Shown here: piece by piece, positions 33,643-43,253 of the stretch
Position numbering within the stretch: the stretch's first letter is position 1
Layout: each line of letters starts with the position of its first letter
Source of the DNA: Plasmodiophora brassicae
Taxonomy: Eukaryota > Endomyxa > Phytomyxea > Plasmodiophorida > Plasmodiophoridae
Direction of reading: 5' to 3'
Length of the DNA stretch: 64,000 nucleotides
Assembly (NCBI GenBank): GCA_039704465.1
Contig: JASFAU010000014.1
Location: 310,001 to 374,000, forward strand
The notes under the pieces: generated by a model
What the model saw: only the letters and a program-made list of their open reading frames with translations
The model's database searches: none
Told to the model about the DNA's origin: nothing
Position numbers and translations under genes: made by a program

Positions 33643-35641
33643 TTACGAATCAGGGCCCGCGATGTAGTCGGCGAAGCAGGCGGTGGCGAACAGCGCCTGC
33701 AGGAACGGGCGCCAGTCGCCCGGTTTCGTCTGCAGGAACGCCGGCGCGTCGAACAGGACCGTGCAGGTCGGCGAGGGCCCGGGTGCCACCAGCGGCACCC
33801 GGGTCACGAACGCGCCCGCCTCGAACAGCAGGTTGCCGACCAGCTCGCGACGCAGCGCGTCCATCCACGACGCCACCGTATGGGGACCACCACCACCGTC
33901 GTCGTCGTCGTCCTGGAAGTCGCTGTGGACGCACGCCCCGATGCAGACGCGTTGCAGGGAGGCGAGCAGGGACGCGCGTATGCTGGGCGGCAGGGTCGGC
34001 GCCGCCGCCGACCCTGCCGCCGACCCCAGCCGCCACTCGTGGTCGCTGTCCAGGTCGAACATGGTCAGCGTGTTGATGGCGCCCAGGTCGACGCCCAGGC
34101 CCATCATCGACCGGTCTGCGCAGCAATCGGGTCAGCGGCGACGACGACGACGACGACGACGTTCGCCCCGTGCACTGACGCATGCCGACCAGGAAGGGTG
34201 TCGGGCACTGCAACGTTTCGATCAGGGCGTTGGGCAGGACGGGGACGAAGACGGAGCGCAGCTGGAACGGCTGGATCAGGGCGCGCAGCGTCTGGGCCAC
34301 GTTGGACAGGACGGTGAGCTGCGACGACACCAGCAGGACCTTCTGCTCCAGCAGGACGAGCTCGAGGGCGTCCACGATGCGCAGCGGGTGCAGGACCCGG
34401 AACAGGACGTCGACGTCGCAGTCAGGGCCCGATGTGGCCGGCTCCTGGCTGCTTCTCCTGCCGACCAGCGGCGTCAGCGCCTGCAACGCGGCCGCCAGGG
34501 GCGCGCCCGGCGCCGGGCGAACGCGCTCCAGTCGGCGTCGCAGCGCGTTCTGCTCGTCGCGCTCCGTCAGGACGACGATCGCGTCGACGGCCATGGCGTC
34601 CGCGTCGCCGACGACCTGCATGCAGGCGCCGTTCAGTCGGCGGCCGTCGGCGCCGGTCAGCACAAAGCTGAACGTCCTCGGGCGAACGAAGCTGTCCGGG
34701 TCGGGCGACAGCGTCGGGAAGCAGAACCGGGCGATCGTCGTCGGCACCGGCAGGGCGACGTCGGCGTCGACGTCCGGGTGCCGTTCAACGACGGCGACGT
34801 CCGCCTTCTGGTTCGGCTGCCACCGGCAGTGCCCGACGAACGCCAGCACCGATGCCCTGCCGGGTGCAGGCGCCTCCGTCGTCGTTGTCGTCGTCGTCGA
34901 CGTCAGCACCATCGACGACGTTGCCGGGTGCGCCCGAAGAACGGCTAACGTCGATCGGCGGGGGGCGCCCGTCGTCGTCGACCGCCGCCGGGCGACGTGT
35001 TCGACGAGCTCGGCGTACTGGGCCGACCGCAGGAACGGCTCCCAGATGGCGTCGCGCAGGGCGTCCGCCTCGTCGCCGCCCTTCCGGGTGGCCCGCCACC
35101 ATCGCCAGAGCAGGTCCTGGTCGTGCCGATCTGGGCGGCGGCTGTGCACGAACAGCGCCAGGTAGGCAATCAGCTCGGGGCAGGCGACGACGTCGTCGAA
35201 TCGCAGGGCGGCCGTCGATGACGACGTCGTGGCCGGCGGCGCCCGACTGCCCGCCATGGACGTCTGCAGGTGCGCCTGGAACTTGGGCAGGATCGCCCGG
35301 GCGACGTTGTCGGCCACCGAGCGCCGGATGGCGCCCAGGTGGGTGCGAACGGCGCCCGCGTCACGTAGGCGCAAGGCGTGCTTCAGGGCGGCGACCTGGA
35401 CCTTGCGATCGCCGGGGCAGTGGACGACCAGCGGCCCGCGGCCGCTGAAGCAGACGTCGACGAGGCGGCTCGCCTCGGCCAGCAGCCGCGCGTCGTCGTC
35501 GGCACCGGCGACCAGGACGGATTCGGTGCCCACCAGGCAGACGACCTGCGCCTGGTCGGCCACGTCGGCCGAGGACAGCTCGAACAGCATCTTGGTCAGG
35601 TCGGCGTCCCGGACGACGTCGTCGACGGTCAGCGATCCCAT
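33643..35641 (-). CDS. DENN-domain protein
   Basis: Exons are complement(35641..34180) and (34115..33643) with a 64-bp intron containing a (CGT)n run; about 644 residues from MGSLTVDD. The central and C-terminal parts follow the tripartite DENN layout: uDENN (TIARFCFPTLSPD, FVLTGADGRRL), cDENN (LFRVLHPLRIVDALELVLLEQKVLL and VLSNVAQTLRALIQPF) with VPVLPNALIETLQCPTPFLVGM, and a dDENN-like tail. DENN proteins are GDP-exchange factors for Rab GTPases. The N-terminal ~250 residues (RLVDVCFSGRGPLVVHCPGD) are not recognised. A shrunken copy of its 5' end lies at 41.7-41.95 kb. Confidence 0.8.
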
Positions 35642-35701
35642 GTTAATATATATCAAACTCGTACTAAGAGCAGAACCGAACACTGGGGCTGCGTAGCTAG
35701 C

Positions 35702-35881
35702 AGGTACGTTGCTCGCCTTCCATTGATCAGCATCGGGTCAGTGCAGGCGGAGGACGACGTCGATCGCCCGGTTCTGCTCGCCGTCGCTGTCGGCCGACCC
35801 GGGCAGCTTCGTTCGCCCGAGGACTATCTGCAGGGCACTCGTCTCCGGTTGGACGTTGGTCGGGCAGGCATCGTGAACTAG
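35702..35881 (-). pseudogene. Remnant resembling the DGAT2 gene 3' end
   Basis: The stretch gatcagcatcgggtcagtgc and its continuation at 35724-35760 matches the 3' end of the DGAT2 gene near 41978-42012, including the codons around the stop. The match fades quickly into sequence with no conserved frame. With the DENN remnant at 41.7 kb it points to one ancestral duplicated DENN-DGAT2 junction. Confidence 0.5.
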
Positions 35882-35909
35882 CGAGCGGATGCATGTCACT
35901 TGGCTGTGT

Positions 35910-36314
35910 TTATGTATATGTTGCCCCTAGCACCCCAGCCTGTCCGATGGGATAAACGATTTGTTCATTCGTCAGAACGGCATGGGCGAGCAGTTGAACG
36001 TGGCGAAGGAAATCGGCGGGCCGCCCAATGCAGGAGAAGTTGATAATCGCGCGTATATATGTGATCGCAGAAATAATTGTCGGTGTTGTCAGCACCCCAT
36101 TCGCACGTGCCTCCTGGATGGCGTCGGTGAGAATATCAACCTCAGATGCGTCCGGGGGAGCGCCTAGGAATGGGGCGACAATGGGCTTCACAACGTCAGC
36201 GACAACCATTTCAAGACGAGCATCCCAGGAGAAAAACCGATCCGCGACGATGAAGGACACTGCACGCTGTATACGCTCGCGTATCGGATCTCGAACGCGA
36301 TGCATATCTGCCAT
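35910..36314 (-). CDS. Hypothetical protein, 134 residues
   Basis: An ATG-started frame (MADMHRVRDPIRERIQ) with a mostly helical, well-mixed composition and no low-complexity shadow character. It has no signal peptide, membrane segment or known motif. It may be a small gene or one exon of a larger one. Support is only the open frame and protein-like composition. Confidence 0.35.
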   Translation of the reverse strand: MADMHRVRDPIRERIQRAVSFIVADRFFSWDARLEMVVADVVKPIVAPFLGAPPDASEVDILTDAIQEARANGVLTTPTIISAITYIRAIINFSCIGRPADFLRHVQLLAHAVLTNEQIVYPIGQAGVLGATYT

Positions 36315-36607
36315 TGGCGTACGACCCTCGGTGACAACCCGTCCGAAAGAAGCCGGCCCCAGTCACAGGAAGCGGCTGCGCGAGCATCTCCACCTGTCGG
36401 AACAGACAATTGCCTAACGGAGCATTGTACCGATCAACAAACGTGGTCGGCACTTCATCGTCACCGGAAGATGCACAAAACCAAACTCTTGTACGACCTC
36501 GGGGCGCCGACAGTCACTGTCGAATAAATCCAGCTTGGGAAATAGTGCAGTGAATGTTTCAACCTTACAGCGGAACACTGTCGCGAAACGCTGAACCAAT
36601 TTCATGT

Positions 36608-37428
36608 ACCTGCATGGATCACGACAAAGCTAGCTATCTTCCTGACAACCGTCCCGAAGCGCATACCTATGCCATACGTGTTACGAGACTCGACGCAACT
36701 AATCAGAACGATCGAAGTAATGGACGTCACACCGGAATCGGGGCGCCCAATTGTTTGAACACCTGTGTGTTATATTGAAAATAATTGGCTTCACAGATAA
36801 ACCTTACTGCATCGAGTACGAAGTCGATTGTTTCTTGGTTGCCGTTGAGGAGTAGATGCAGGGCGTGTCGTAGTGTTTCGTAGAGGTGGCTCAGAATCAT
36901 CATCGTGTAGAGTGAGGTTACGTCGGCTGATAGTAGGATGTCGTCCGGTGTGACGTCCATTACTTCGATCGTTCTGATTAGCTGCGTCGAGTCTCGTAAC
37001 ACGTATGGCATAGGTATGCGCTCCAGGACGGTTGTCAGGAAGATAGCTAGCTTTGTCGTGATCCATGCAGGTGCACCGACGATTGGGCGTGTGGGACATG
37101 GCCATTGGTTCTTGTGCAGCTTCAAGGTGACGAGGAATTGGGGGAGGCACGCCTCTGTGTGGCGCAGGAAGTTGTCAGCTTGCTTCGTAGTGATATTCCT
37201 GAGTCGTCGTGTGCGTTCATGGAGGTCGCTGAAGCGTTCCTTCAGGTTGCTTAACGTGGCGGCCCATGTTGCGCTCTCGATGTCCCCTATGCGAACGTAG
37301 TGGTACGTGTCGTTCAAATGGGTCATCACCATTTCATGAAACGTTGCAGCTGCGACGACACAGATGCCCAGGTTCTTGTCCGCCTGGACGATCTTAATCC
37401 TTGTGTCCTGTTTCTGTCGTAGTAGCAC
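36608..37428 (-). mobile_element. Penelope-like reverse transcriptase fragment with foldback end
   Basis: The minus-strand frame 37428-36727 carries N-terminal and finger/palm motifs of Penelope-like RTs: ADKNLGICVV, QFLVTLKLHKN, RPIVGAPAW, LRDSTQLI, and motif A as LSADVTSLYT. The frame ends at FKQLGAPIPV, before the YxDD box and any GIY-YIG nuclease, so the element is dead. Bases 36608-36736 are an inverted copy of 36944-37072 (129 bp, nearly identical), so the broken end folds back on itself. A 137-codon minus-strand frame upstream (37864-37451) may be its eroded N-terminus. Confidence 0.75.
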
Positions 37429-38047
37429 CTTCGTGATAGTTGTTTTGGGCTTAATCAGGTGGATGTTCGACGTGATCGCGTTCTGGCTTGCTATGACAGG
37501 TCGGGGATAATAGATAGGGCAGTTGCTGCTTCAAAAAGTCGGCAAGTGCGATCTGATTCCGAAAGCGAATATCGAAATCGGGCGAACGATCGTGCACGCC
37601 CAAGTTCTGGAGTTCGTCGGGCAATCCAACTGTGAAGTCGAAGTCGATGCGCGGCGAGCCGGGAACAGTCCAGTCGACGTCCATGCTGGGACGCCCGACG
37701 TCATCTGCCGTCGAGACTATCCGATGAGCTCCGAGAACGCAACGAAATGTCGTCGACGACGCCAGACAATTAGGACTCGACGGACGGAGTGCAGTTCCCA
37801 TTGCTTGACTCAGGGTCCTGGATGTCGTCGAGATAGGCGTCGCCGTGGACACCGAAGACGTCACCGATCTCCATTATCACGATACGCTACCATGGTTAGT
37901 AGCATATTGTGCAGGCACGGTCGCCATCGATCGAGTTTGACGCGCCACTGACAACCTGCAGACAGGGACTTCGTTTATATTGACGCAATAATGACGCTCT
38001 GAAGAAAACAACGTTTCGTCATATGAGAGCGTGCGTCCATTTCCGGT
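37429..38047. other. No convincing gene
   Basis: It contains the 137-codon minus-strand frame noted with the Penelope-like element and an AT-richer tail (37960-38050) next to the 3' end of the 7TM gene. Nothing else is recognised. Confidence 0.4.
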
Positions 38048-39526
38048 TTAACGCGGCAATGAACGATTACCCGTAGTCGGCAATGGTACCACAGGAGCAC
38101 TCCCTCGTGCAGGAGGTGGTTGTGCCAACATCACGCGACAGAGGCTGGTGAGTGCGCGAGCCGATCCTGCTCCTGACCAGAAAAGCACCCAACCAACATG
38201 CGTGTACAGGAAGGTCGTTGCTGCGATTGGTCCAATGGAAACGAACGCGATCATAGAAAGTGCCAGACACAACGTCCAAACGTTCAATCGTTGCAGGAGC
38301 TTGTCCAGTGCGTTAGACCCGTTGGATTTGGCATGTTGTCGAGCGTGCTTTTGGAAACGAACTGCTTGAACCAGGAATTGGACGCCAACGGCTAACTGCA
38401 TGAACGTGGTCACCAACGGGATGACCTTCCATGTATACGGAATGTTGATGTACAGAGCGGTGGCGAGGCATGATCCCGTGTCAAGCACCGCAGGGAGCAC
38501 GCAGAGGGCCACCTTGGTCAACGGGTGACCTTCCAAGAAGCGGCCGAACCACGAGTCGCGTCCCAGTCTGGGCGTCTCCTTGATAATGTTCGTCCAGAGA
38601 ACCGTACTGAGCACGTCGCAGGTAAACCCCCACCCGGACAGTCCTGTGATGAAGAAAAACGCCATCTCATGAGGCAGGATGTCATTGCTCTGCCAGCCCC
38701 CGATTGCAATAAATGCACAAAGGGCGAACGTAGTCACTAGTTCAATGGCGAGGATCATGTGGACGATGGAGAGATGCGTCCGGGTAAACTTCAGTCGGCG
38801 CTGTCGTGTTTGCATGGACGGTATTGGAAAATGCTTGATGAACTCGGCGTTGATTTGCTGGAGATGCGTGTACAGAAACCTAGCAGAGTTGACGAACGCG
38901 AAAGCGAATATGGTTGTCGGGATCCAACGGAAGGGAACTTGGACGTACCATTGATGATAGAAGTCATCCCAGTCGCTTACATCCGGTTGTATGCTGATGA
39001 CAACCCGGGTCTGTTGCCGGTAATTTCCTCCCGATATCAGGTAATCGTTCAGTGAAACGCCCGTCCCCGCTGGTTCCTCGACGGCTACGAACAGCATGTT
39101 GTTGTTCACGGGACCCGGCTGCTCGCGGTCCTTGTAGTAGAAGCTGATCGGATTTGAGACATCATAACCATGTGGGAAAATGCTGATCCAGGCTGCCGCG
39201 CCCTTTTCCTGCAGCAGTACGTAGCTGTGTGTGTCGGAACACCCGACCAGTGGGGTCGATGTGAATAACACGATGCGTCCTCGCACATCGTCTGGAATGC
39301 CGCCGCTCCCACCACACTGGCAGTCGCCATTCACGGCCAAGAAGTCGGCAGTGACGTTGATGACGTCCAAGTGATCGATACCGACCGGCTGCGGGCCCAG
39401 GTACCTGTTGAACGGGACGCTGCGCATGTGGATGCCAGCAAACGGCGAATCGACCGGCTCAACGATGACCATCGCGCTGTCAAACTTCCGCAGCGAGCAT
39501 ACCACACAAACAATGAACATCAGCAT
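38048..39526 (-). CDS. Protease-associated-domain 7TM protein, receptor-like
   Basis: One intronless ORF of about 492 residues from the ATG at 39526 (MLMFIVCVVCSL, a signal peptide). Residues ~55-180 look like a PA domain (DVRGRIVLFTS, CSDTHSYVLLQEKGAAAWI, NNNMLFVAVEE). Then come seven hydrophobic segments, e.g. WIPTTIFAFAFVNSA, MILAIELVTTFALCAFIAIG, EMAFFFITGLSGWGFTCDV, ALCVLPAVLDTGSCLATALY, IPLVTTFMQLAVGVQFLV, LCLALSMIAFVSIGPIAATT and GWVLFWSGAGSARAL. The layout resembles a surface receptor with an extracellular PA ectodomain. I do not know a named family with this exact layout. The tail is short and Pro-rich. Confidence 0.7.
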   Translation of the reverse strand: MLMFIVCVVCSLRKFDSAMVIVEPVDSPFAGIHMRSVPFNRYLGPQPVGIDHLDVINVTADFLAVNGDCQCGGSGGIPDDVRGRIVLFTSTPLVGCSDTHSYVLLQEKGAAAWISIFPHGYDVSNPISFYYKDREQPGPVNNNMLFVAVEEPAGTGVSLNDYLISGGNYRQQTRVVISIQPDVSDWDDFYHQWYVQVPFRWIPTTIFAFAFVNSARFLYTHLQQINAEFIKHFPIPSMQTRQRRLKFTRTHLSIVHMILAIELVTTFALCAFIAIGGWQSNDILPHEMAFFFITGLSGWGFTCDVLSTVLWTNIIKETPRLGRDSWFGRFLEGHPLTKVALCVLPAVLDTGSCLATALYINIPYTWKVIPLVTTFMQLAVGVQFLVQAVRFQKHARQHAKSNGSNALDKLLQRLNVWTLCLALSMIAFVSIGPIAATTFLYTHVGWVLFWSGAGSARALTSLCRVMLAQPPPARGSAPVVPLPTTGNRSLPR

Positions 39527-39778
39527 TATGGCTACGAGGGGACACGACAATGAATGTTGTTCAGGTACTAGGTTCGACCTTTGACTTAATGTAGGCTGGG
39601 TATCGTCTGATCTGACGATTCAGCTTGCAGTCAGTCGCACCAACCGGACCAGAATTCGTCACTTCCGGCACAGATCTAAGAGCATCTCCACCGGGGCATT
39701 TTCGGTATCGTCACATCGGTATGTGACGAATTTTGGGGTCCGGCACCACCGCGGGGAAACGACGCCGTCAGTCGTCAG

Positions 39779-40270
39779 ATGGAGCGCAACGATAGAGACA
39801 GCGTATGGGGGCGACAGGTGGACGGGGACTCGGAAGACTCGTCCTCATCTAGCAGTGATGATGATATTGGTGAAGTTGTCACGGCCGGCTTGTTGCTCAG
39901 CGAGCAAATGCTCAACCAGCGGCCAAGGGTGGCAGCCAAGCGCGGATGGGGCGGCTCTCGACCTGGACGGGCGCCGAACAAAAACGGCCGGCGGCTGTTG
40001 CATGCCCAGCTACTCTTTGATGATTACTGGGCCCCTGATCCGGCTTCCGAATGACGAGGGCGCTTTTCGATGAGATTCACGAACGCGTGACCCGGTTCGA
40101 TGAATACTTCCTGAAGGAAAAGGATGCTTTTGGGGGTAAGGACTGTTCTGTTCTACCTGTACGTTGCATTTATAACCGAATATTCCTTAGGTTCCAGGGT
40201 TTACATCCTTGCAGAAAGTCGTCTGTGCGGTGCGCAAGCTGACATCAGGTGATTCAGCACACGAGCTGGA
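39779..40270 (+). mobile_element. PIF/Harbinger transposase N-terminal fragment
   Basis: The plus strand encodes HAQLLFDDYWAPDPASE, then, after a frame break that removes the usual FRRRFR block, MTRALFDEIHERVTRFDEYF, and over a 62-bp intron (40136-40197) GFTSLQKVVCAVRKLTSG and HELDD. These are the first conserved blocks of HARBI1-like transposases. The DDE catalytic part is missing: the sequence stops where the inverted ORF1 arm begins at ~40280. Acidic, Ser-rich residues at the N-terminus (EDSSSSSSDDD) are typical. Confidence 0.72.
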
Positions 40271-40279
40271 CGACAGCAA

Positions 40280-40870
40280 CCGACGAACTTCAGCAAGTCC
40301 TTTTGCAGAGTGTTGAGCCACCGGTTGCGGATACTTTCCCAGGAACGATCGCACACATAAGCTGGTGATTCATGGACAAGCTCGTGGAATGTAGCGGCGA
40401 TTCGCTGGTAGTACGTCTCGCCATCTTGGTCGACTCCAACGGCCGCGTCTGTAGTTATTGCCGCGTACGCCTTGGCGATCATCAGGTCCTCCCTCGAGGC
40501 GAACGTTCCTAATGGTCCTTCTAGTCCTGCTACCGATCCCTCTGGGTCTGACCACGTCCATCCTCCTCCAGCTGCTGCATCTGCCGTGTCAACGCCCGTG
40601 CGACGTGGCAAAAGGAAGGGGGCGAAGACTTTTACTCCAAGGGAGGACCTCATGATCGCCAAGGCGTACGCGGCAATAACTACAGACGCGGCCGTTGGAG
40701 TCGACCAAGATGGCGAGACGTACTACCAGCGAATCGCCGCTACATTCCACGAGCTTGTCCATGAATCTCCAGCTTATGTGTGCGATCGTTCCTGGGCCGC
40801 AACCGGTGGCTCAACACTCTGCAAAAAGACTTGCTTAAGTTCGTCGGGTCTGGCACGGGAAACTTGCATT
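40280..40870. mobile_element. Harbinger ORF1 (Myb/SANT-like) gene with an inverted duplicate arm
   Basis: On the plus strand a frame from ~40505 reads into FTPREDLMIAKAYAA, YYQRIAATFHEL and AYVCDRSW, the trihelix/SANT-like DNA-binding domain found in Harbinger ORF1 proteins. Bases 40280-40494 are a near-perfect inverted copy of 40641-40847. The plus-strand arm has lost 8 nt (aaagtatc) after CDRSW, which breaks its frame, whereas the minus-strand arm continues in frame through ESIRNRWLNTLQKDLLKFVG. Neither arm belongs to an intact element. Confidence 0.75.
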
Positions 40871-41224
40871 CCAAACTTGCTAAGATGTCGCTTTAGAAAA
40901 TCAAACCCTCTCTTCAAATTCAGTTTTAACATCAACAACCCAGTAGTGTTGTGCAACATGGTGTGCCTGATCAACCGCCCGTCAACATCAGGGAACCACG
41001 ACAGATCCAACGCAAGCCATGCAATTAAACCATGTAACGCAGCGCAGAAGATGCCAGAACGACGTCAGTGAGAACGGAGCCGTCGCCACAAGGGACTCAC
41101 GAGGTGCCCTGTTTGAGAAGTGTACGGGCCCGTTTTTCGGATCGGTGTCCGAAGCAGACTTCACGACCGGTTCCAGCGCTCGCGATGGGTGGTGGGAAAC
41201 GGGTCATTTGCAATCGGAACGACA

Positions 41225-41641
41225 ATGAGCGTGGCCGTTCGATACGCGTTCGTTCTTCTGCTGGCGGCGTCTGTGTGCCTGGCTGAGCCGCCGGGACGTG
41301 ATCTGCGCGGACGTCTGACTGGACTGCTCCAGAGGTTTGACCGCGAAGGTTTGACGAGGCTGATCACGTCGGCGAAACATTTCCTGAATGCGCAATACGA
41401 CCGGGCGCTGCTGGCGCGTGACCGTGTCGCGAAAACCCTCGCGCTCAAGATTCTGCCGGACAACCTTACCGAATCCGAGAAGGCGGCGTTCAAAAAGCGA
41501 GCGATCGTCGTTGCAATTGTCGGTTCCGGTGCCGGTTTGGGCTTCGGCATCTGGGCCGGTAAGCGTCTATTCAAACGCGCGCCTCGCAGCGGCACACGCG
41601 AACCGTCCCCAGTCCCGCCGATCAACGTCCCTGCGAACTAG
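41225..41641 (+). CDS. Small secreted or single-pass membrane protein
   Basis: From the ATG at 41225 the frame encodes 138 residues: a clear signal peptide (YAFVLLLAASVCLA), a helical charged middle (FDREGLTRLITSAKHFL), one hydrophobic segment (IVVAIVGSGAGLGFGIWAG), and a basic Pro-rich tail. No family is recognised. The upstream open frame lacks ATG support. It could be a secreted effector-type or cell-surface protein; this is inference from the layout only. Confidence 0.6.
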   Translation: MSVAVRYAFVLLLAASVCLAEPPGRDLRGRLTGLLQRFDREGLTRLITSAKHFLNAQYDRALLARDRVAKTLALKILPDNLTESEKAAFKKRAIVVAIVGSGAGLGFGIWAGKRLFKRAPRSGTREPSPVPPINVPAN

Positions 41642-41710
41642 CCCGAGCGGTACCGTCGCCGTACTTGCACAGGATGACCCGCCGATGACTCGCGCCGATC
41701 CCAAGCCCAG

Positions 41711-41950
41711 CTACTGACCTCGCATCTGACATGACCGCATCTGACATGAACTGCCTTTGAAATATAATACATTTCGTTTTGTCCACCTAAACGCTGTGCC
41801 CCGCCCAGCGCAACGCGTGCTCAGGGCGGCGAACCAGCGGCCCCCGCCGTTGAAGCAGACGTCAACGAGGCGGTTCGCCTCGGTCAGCGACTTCATTTTA
41901 ATACCAAACTTGTACTAAACCGAATCGACTGTGGGGAACGCACCTGACGA
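41711..41950 (-). pseudogene. Shrunken copy of the DENN gene 5' end
   Basis: The minus strand keeps an ATG and MKSLT, then EANRLVDVCFNGGG, matching MGSLT and EASRLVDVCFSGRG of the DENN gene at 35.4-35.64 kb with about 125 bp deleted between. The sequence upstream of the ATG (aaacttgtactaa, then ccgaa and actg.ggg) also matches the DENN promoter at 35650-35690. It is clearly a duplicated 5' fragment, not functional. Confidence 0.75.
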
Positions 41951-41990
41951 GGCAGCGGGCACGTGCTCGCCCCCGATGATCAGCATCGGA

Positions 41991-43100
41991 TCAGTGCAGG
42001 TAGAGGACGGCGTTCGGGTCGGACGCGAAATCGCCCTTGTACTTGTTGAACAGTCGGACGACCGCGTCGACGTAGAGCGCGTGGTACCGGTCGACCTGTT
42101 CGGGCGTCGGCGCTGGGATCGTGGGCAGGACGACGAGGTCGCCGACCACGGTCACCAGGTCGACGGATGGGTCGGGCATCCATCCGCGTCGGGTCCAGAC
42201 CAGCGCGCCCGGCATCTTCCACCCGGCGAGTCGCATCCGAAGCCAGGGCAGCACGTTCAGCGAGTTGAAAGTCAGCTCCTCGCCAAACGTGAAGGCCGGG
42301 AACAGGGAGTACCCGAACCGCAACGCGTAGGCGACGAACCCTTTCCGCTTGCTGAGATAGCAGTGGAATTCCCCTCTGGACGAGCACCCTGTTTAAACCA
42401 CCATGCGGGGCGAGGGTGATGCGCGCGCGCGCAACGTACCTCTGGTACAGGGCGATCTCCTCGAAGCCGCCGACGACCAGGCACACGTTCTGGCCCGTTG
42501 CCATGATGCGTTTCATGTTGGCTGGGGTGGCCGGTGCACCACCGGTCAGGTAGAGGATCTCGCGGAACACGGGCAGGCGGAACGCCAGGTCAGCGCCGAG
42601 CATGGCGACTTCGCATTTCAACATGACGGGCGACAGGCCGATGTTCACCTATGACGTGGCCGACGAGTCAGGGCCGGGCAGACGGTCTACATCGTTCGGC
42701 GGCGGCGAAGCACCGTTGTTCCGCAGCACAGAATGCCATGGGGGCAGCTGGCGATCAGGGCGCGTGAACCGGGCGCCGGGACGGCCGCGCCGGACTCGAA
42801 CACGAGCCGCTGCGTCCTGAAGTACGGGCCGTCGTCCATCCATCGCACCAGCATCGCATGGAACGCTGACGACCGCCTCGGCGCGTAGACGGCACCGACC
42901 GCAGCGTAGACCAGCAGCAAAGCGAGCGGCTTCCAGGTCCACCCCAGCACGAACAGCAGCAACGCCGCGCCGCAGGCAACGCTGGACAGCACCCAGGACC
43001 CGAATACGAGGCCGAGGACGACGGTCCCCCGCCAGGGGCAGCCCATTTCGCAATGCGAGGCGGACGTCGAAGGCCCCTGCGGATCCCTCGTCGAATGCAT
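41991..43100 (-). CDS. DGAT2-family acyltransferase
   Basis: Exons are complement(43100..42714), (42648..42440) and (42375..41991), introns 65 and 64 bp, about 326 residues. It has a double hydrophobic N-terminal hairpin (VVLGLVFGSWVLSSVACG, LLLFVLGWTWKPLALLLVYA), the HPHG-type motif as CPHG (IASCPHGILCCG), MLGADLAFRLPVFREI, VVGGFEEIALYQR, SKRKGFVAYALRFG, and the C-terminal TPEQVDRYHALYVDAV block. DGAT2 enzymes make triacylglycerol, or wax/monoacylglycerol derivatives, at the ER and lipid droplets. In HPHG the first His is replaced by Cys, so activity or substrate may differ. Confidence 0.87.
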
Positions 43101-43253
43101 CAGGAGCTGCGCGGCGCAAGTCGAGCTGGACCTGCAGTCAACACGCCGTCGCGCTGCCCGAGACAGACCCGGGCGCGTCTCTCTGCCAATACCCGACGGC
43201 AGTTGCAAACGTGTATTGTAGGCGGGGCGCCGGCGCCGGCGTGATCGTCGGGA

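Noticed and set aside
42374..42401. A 28-nt intron in the DGAT2 gene
   Set aside because: A normal 64-bp intron with a strong GTACGT donor (42376-42439) gives a better protein junction (ALYQR to GEFHCYL).
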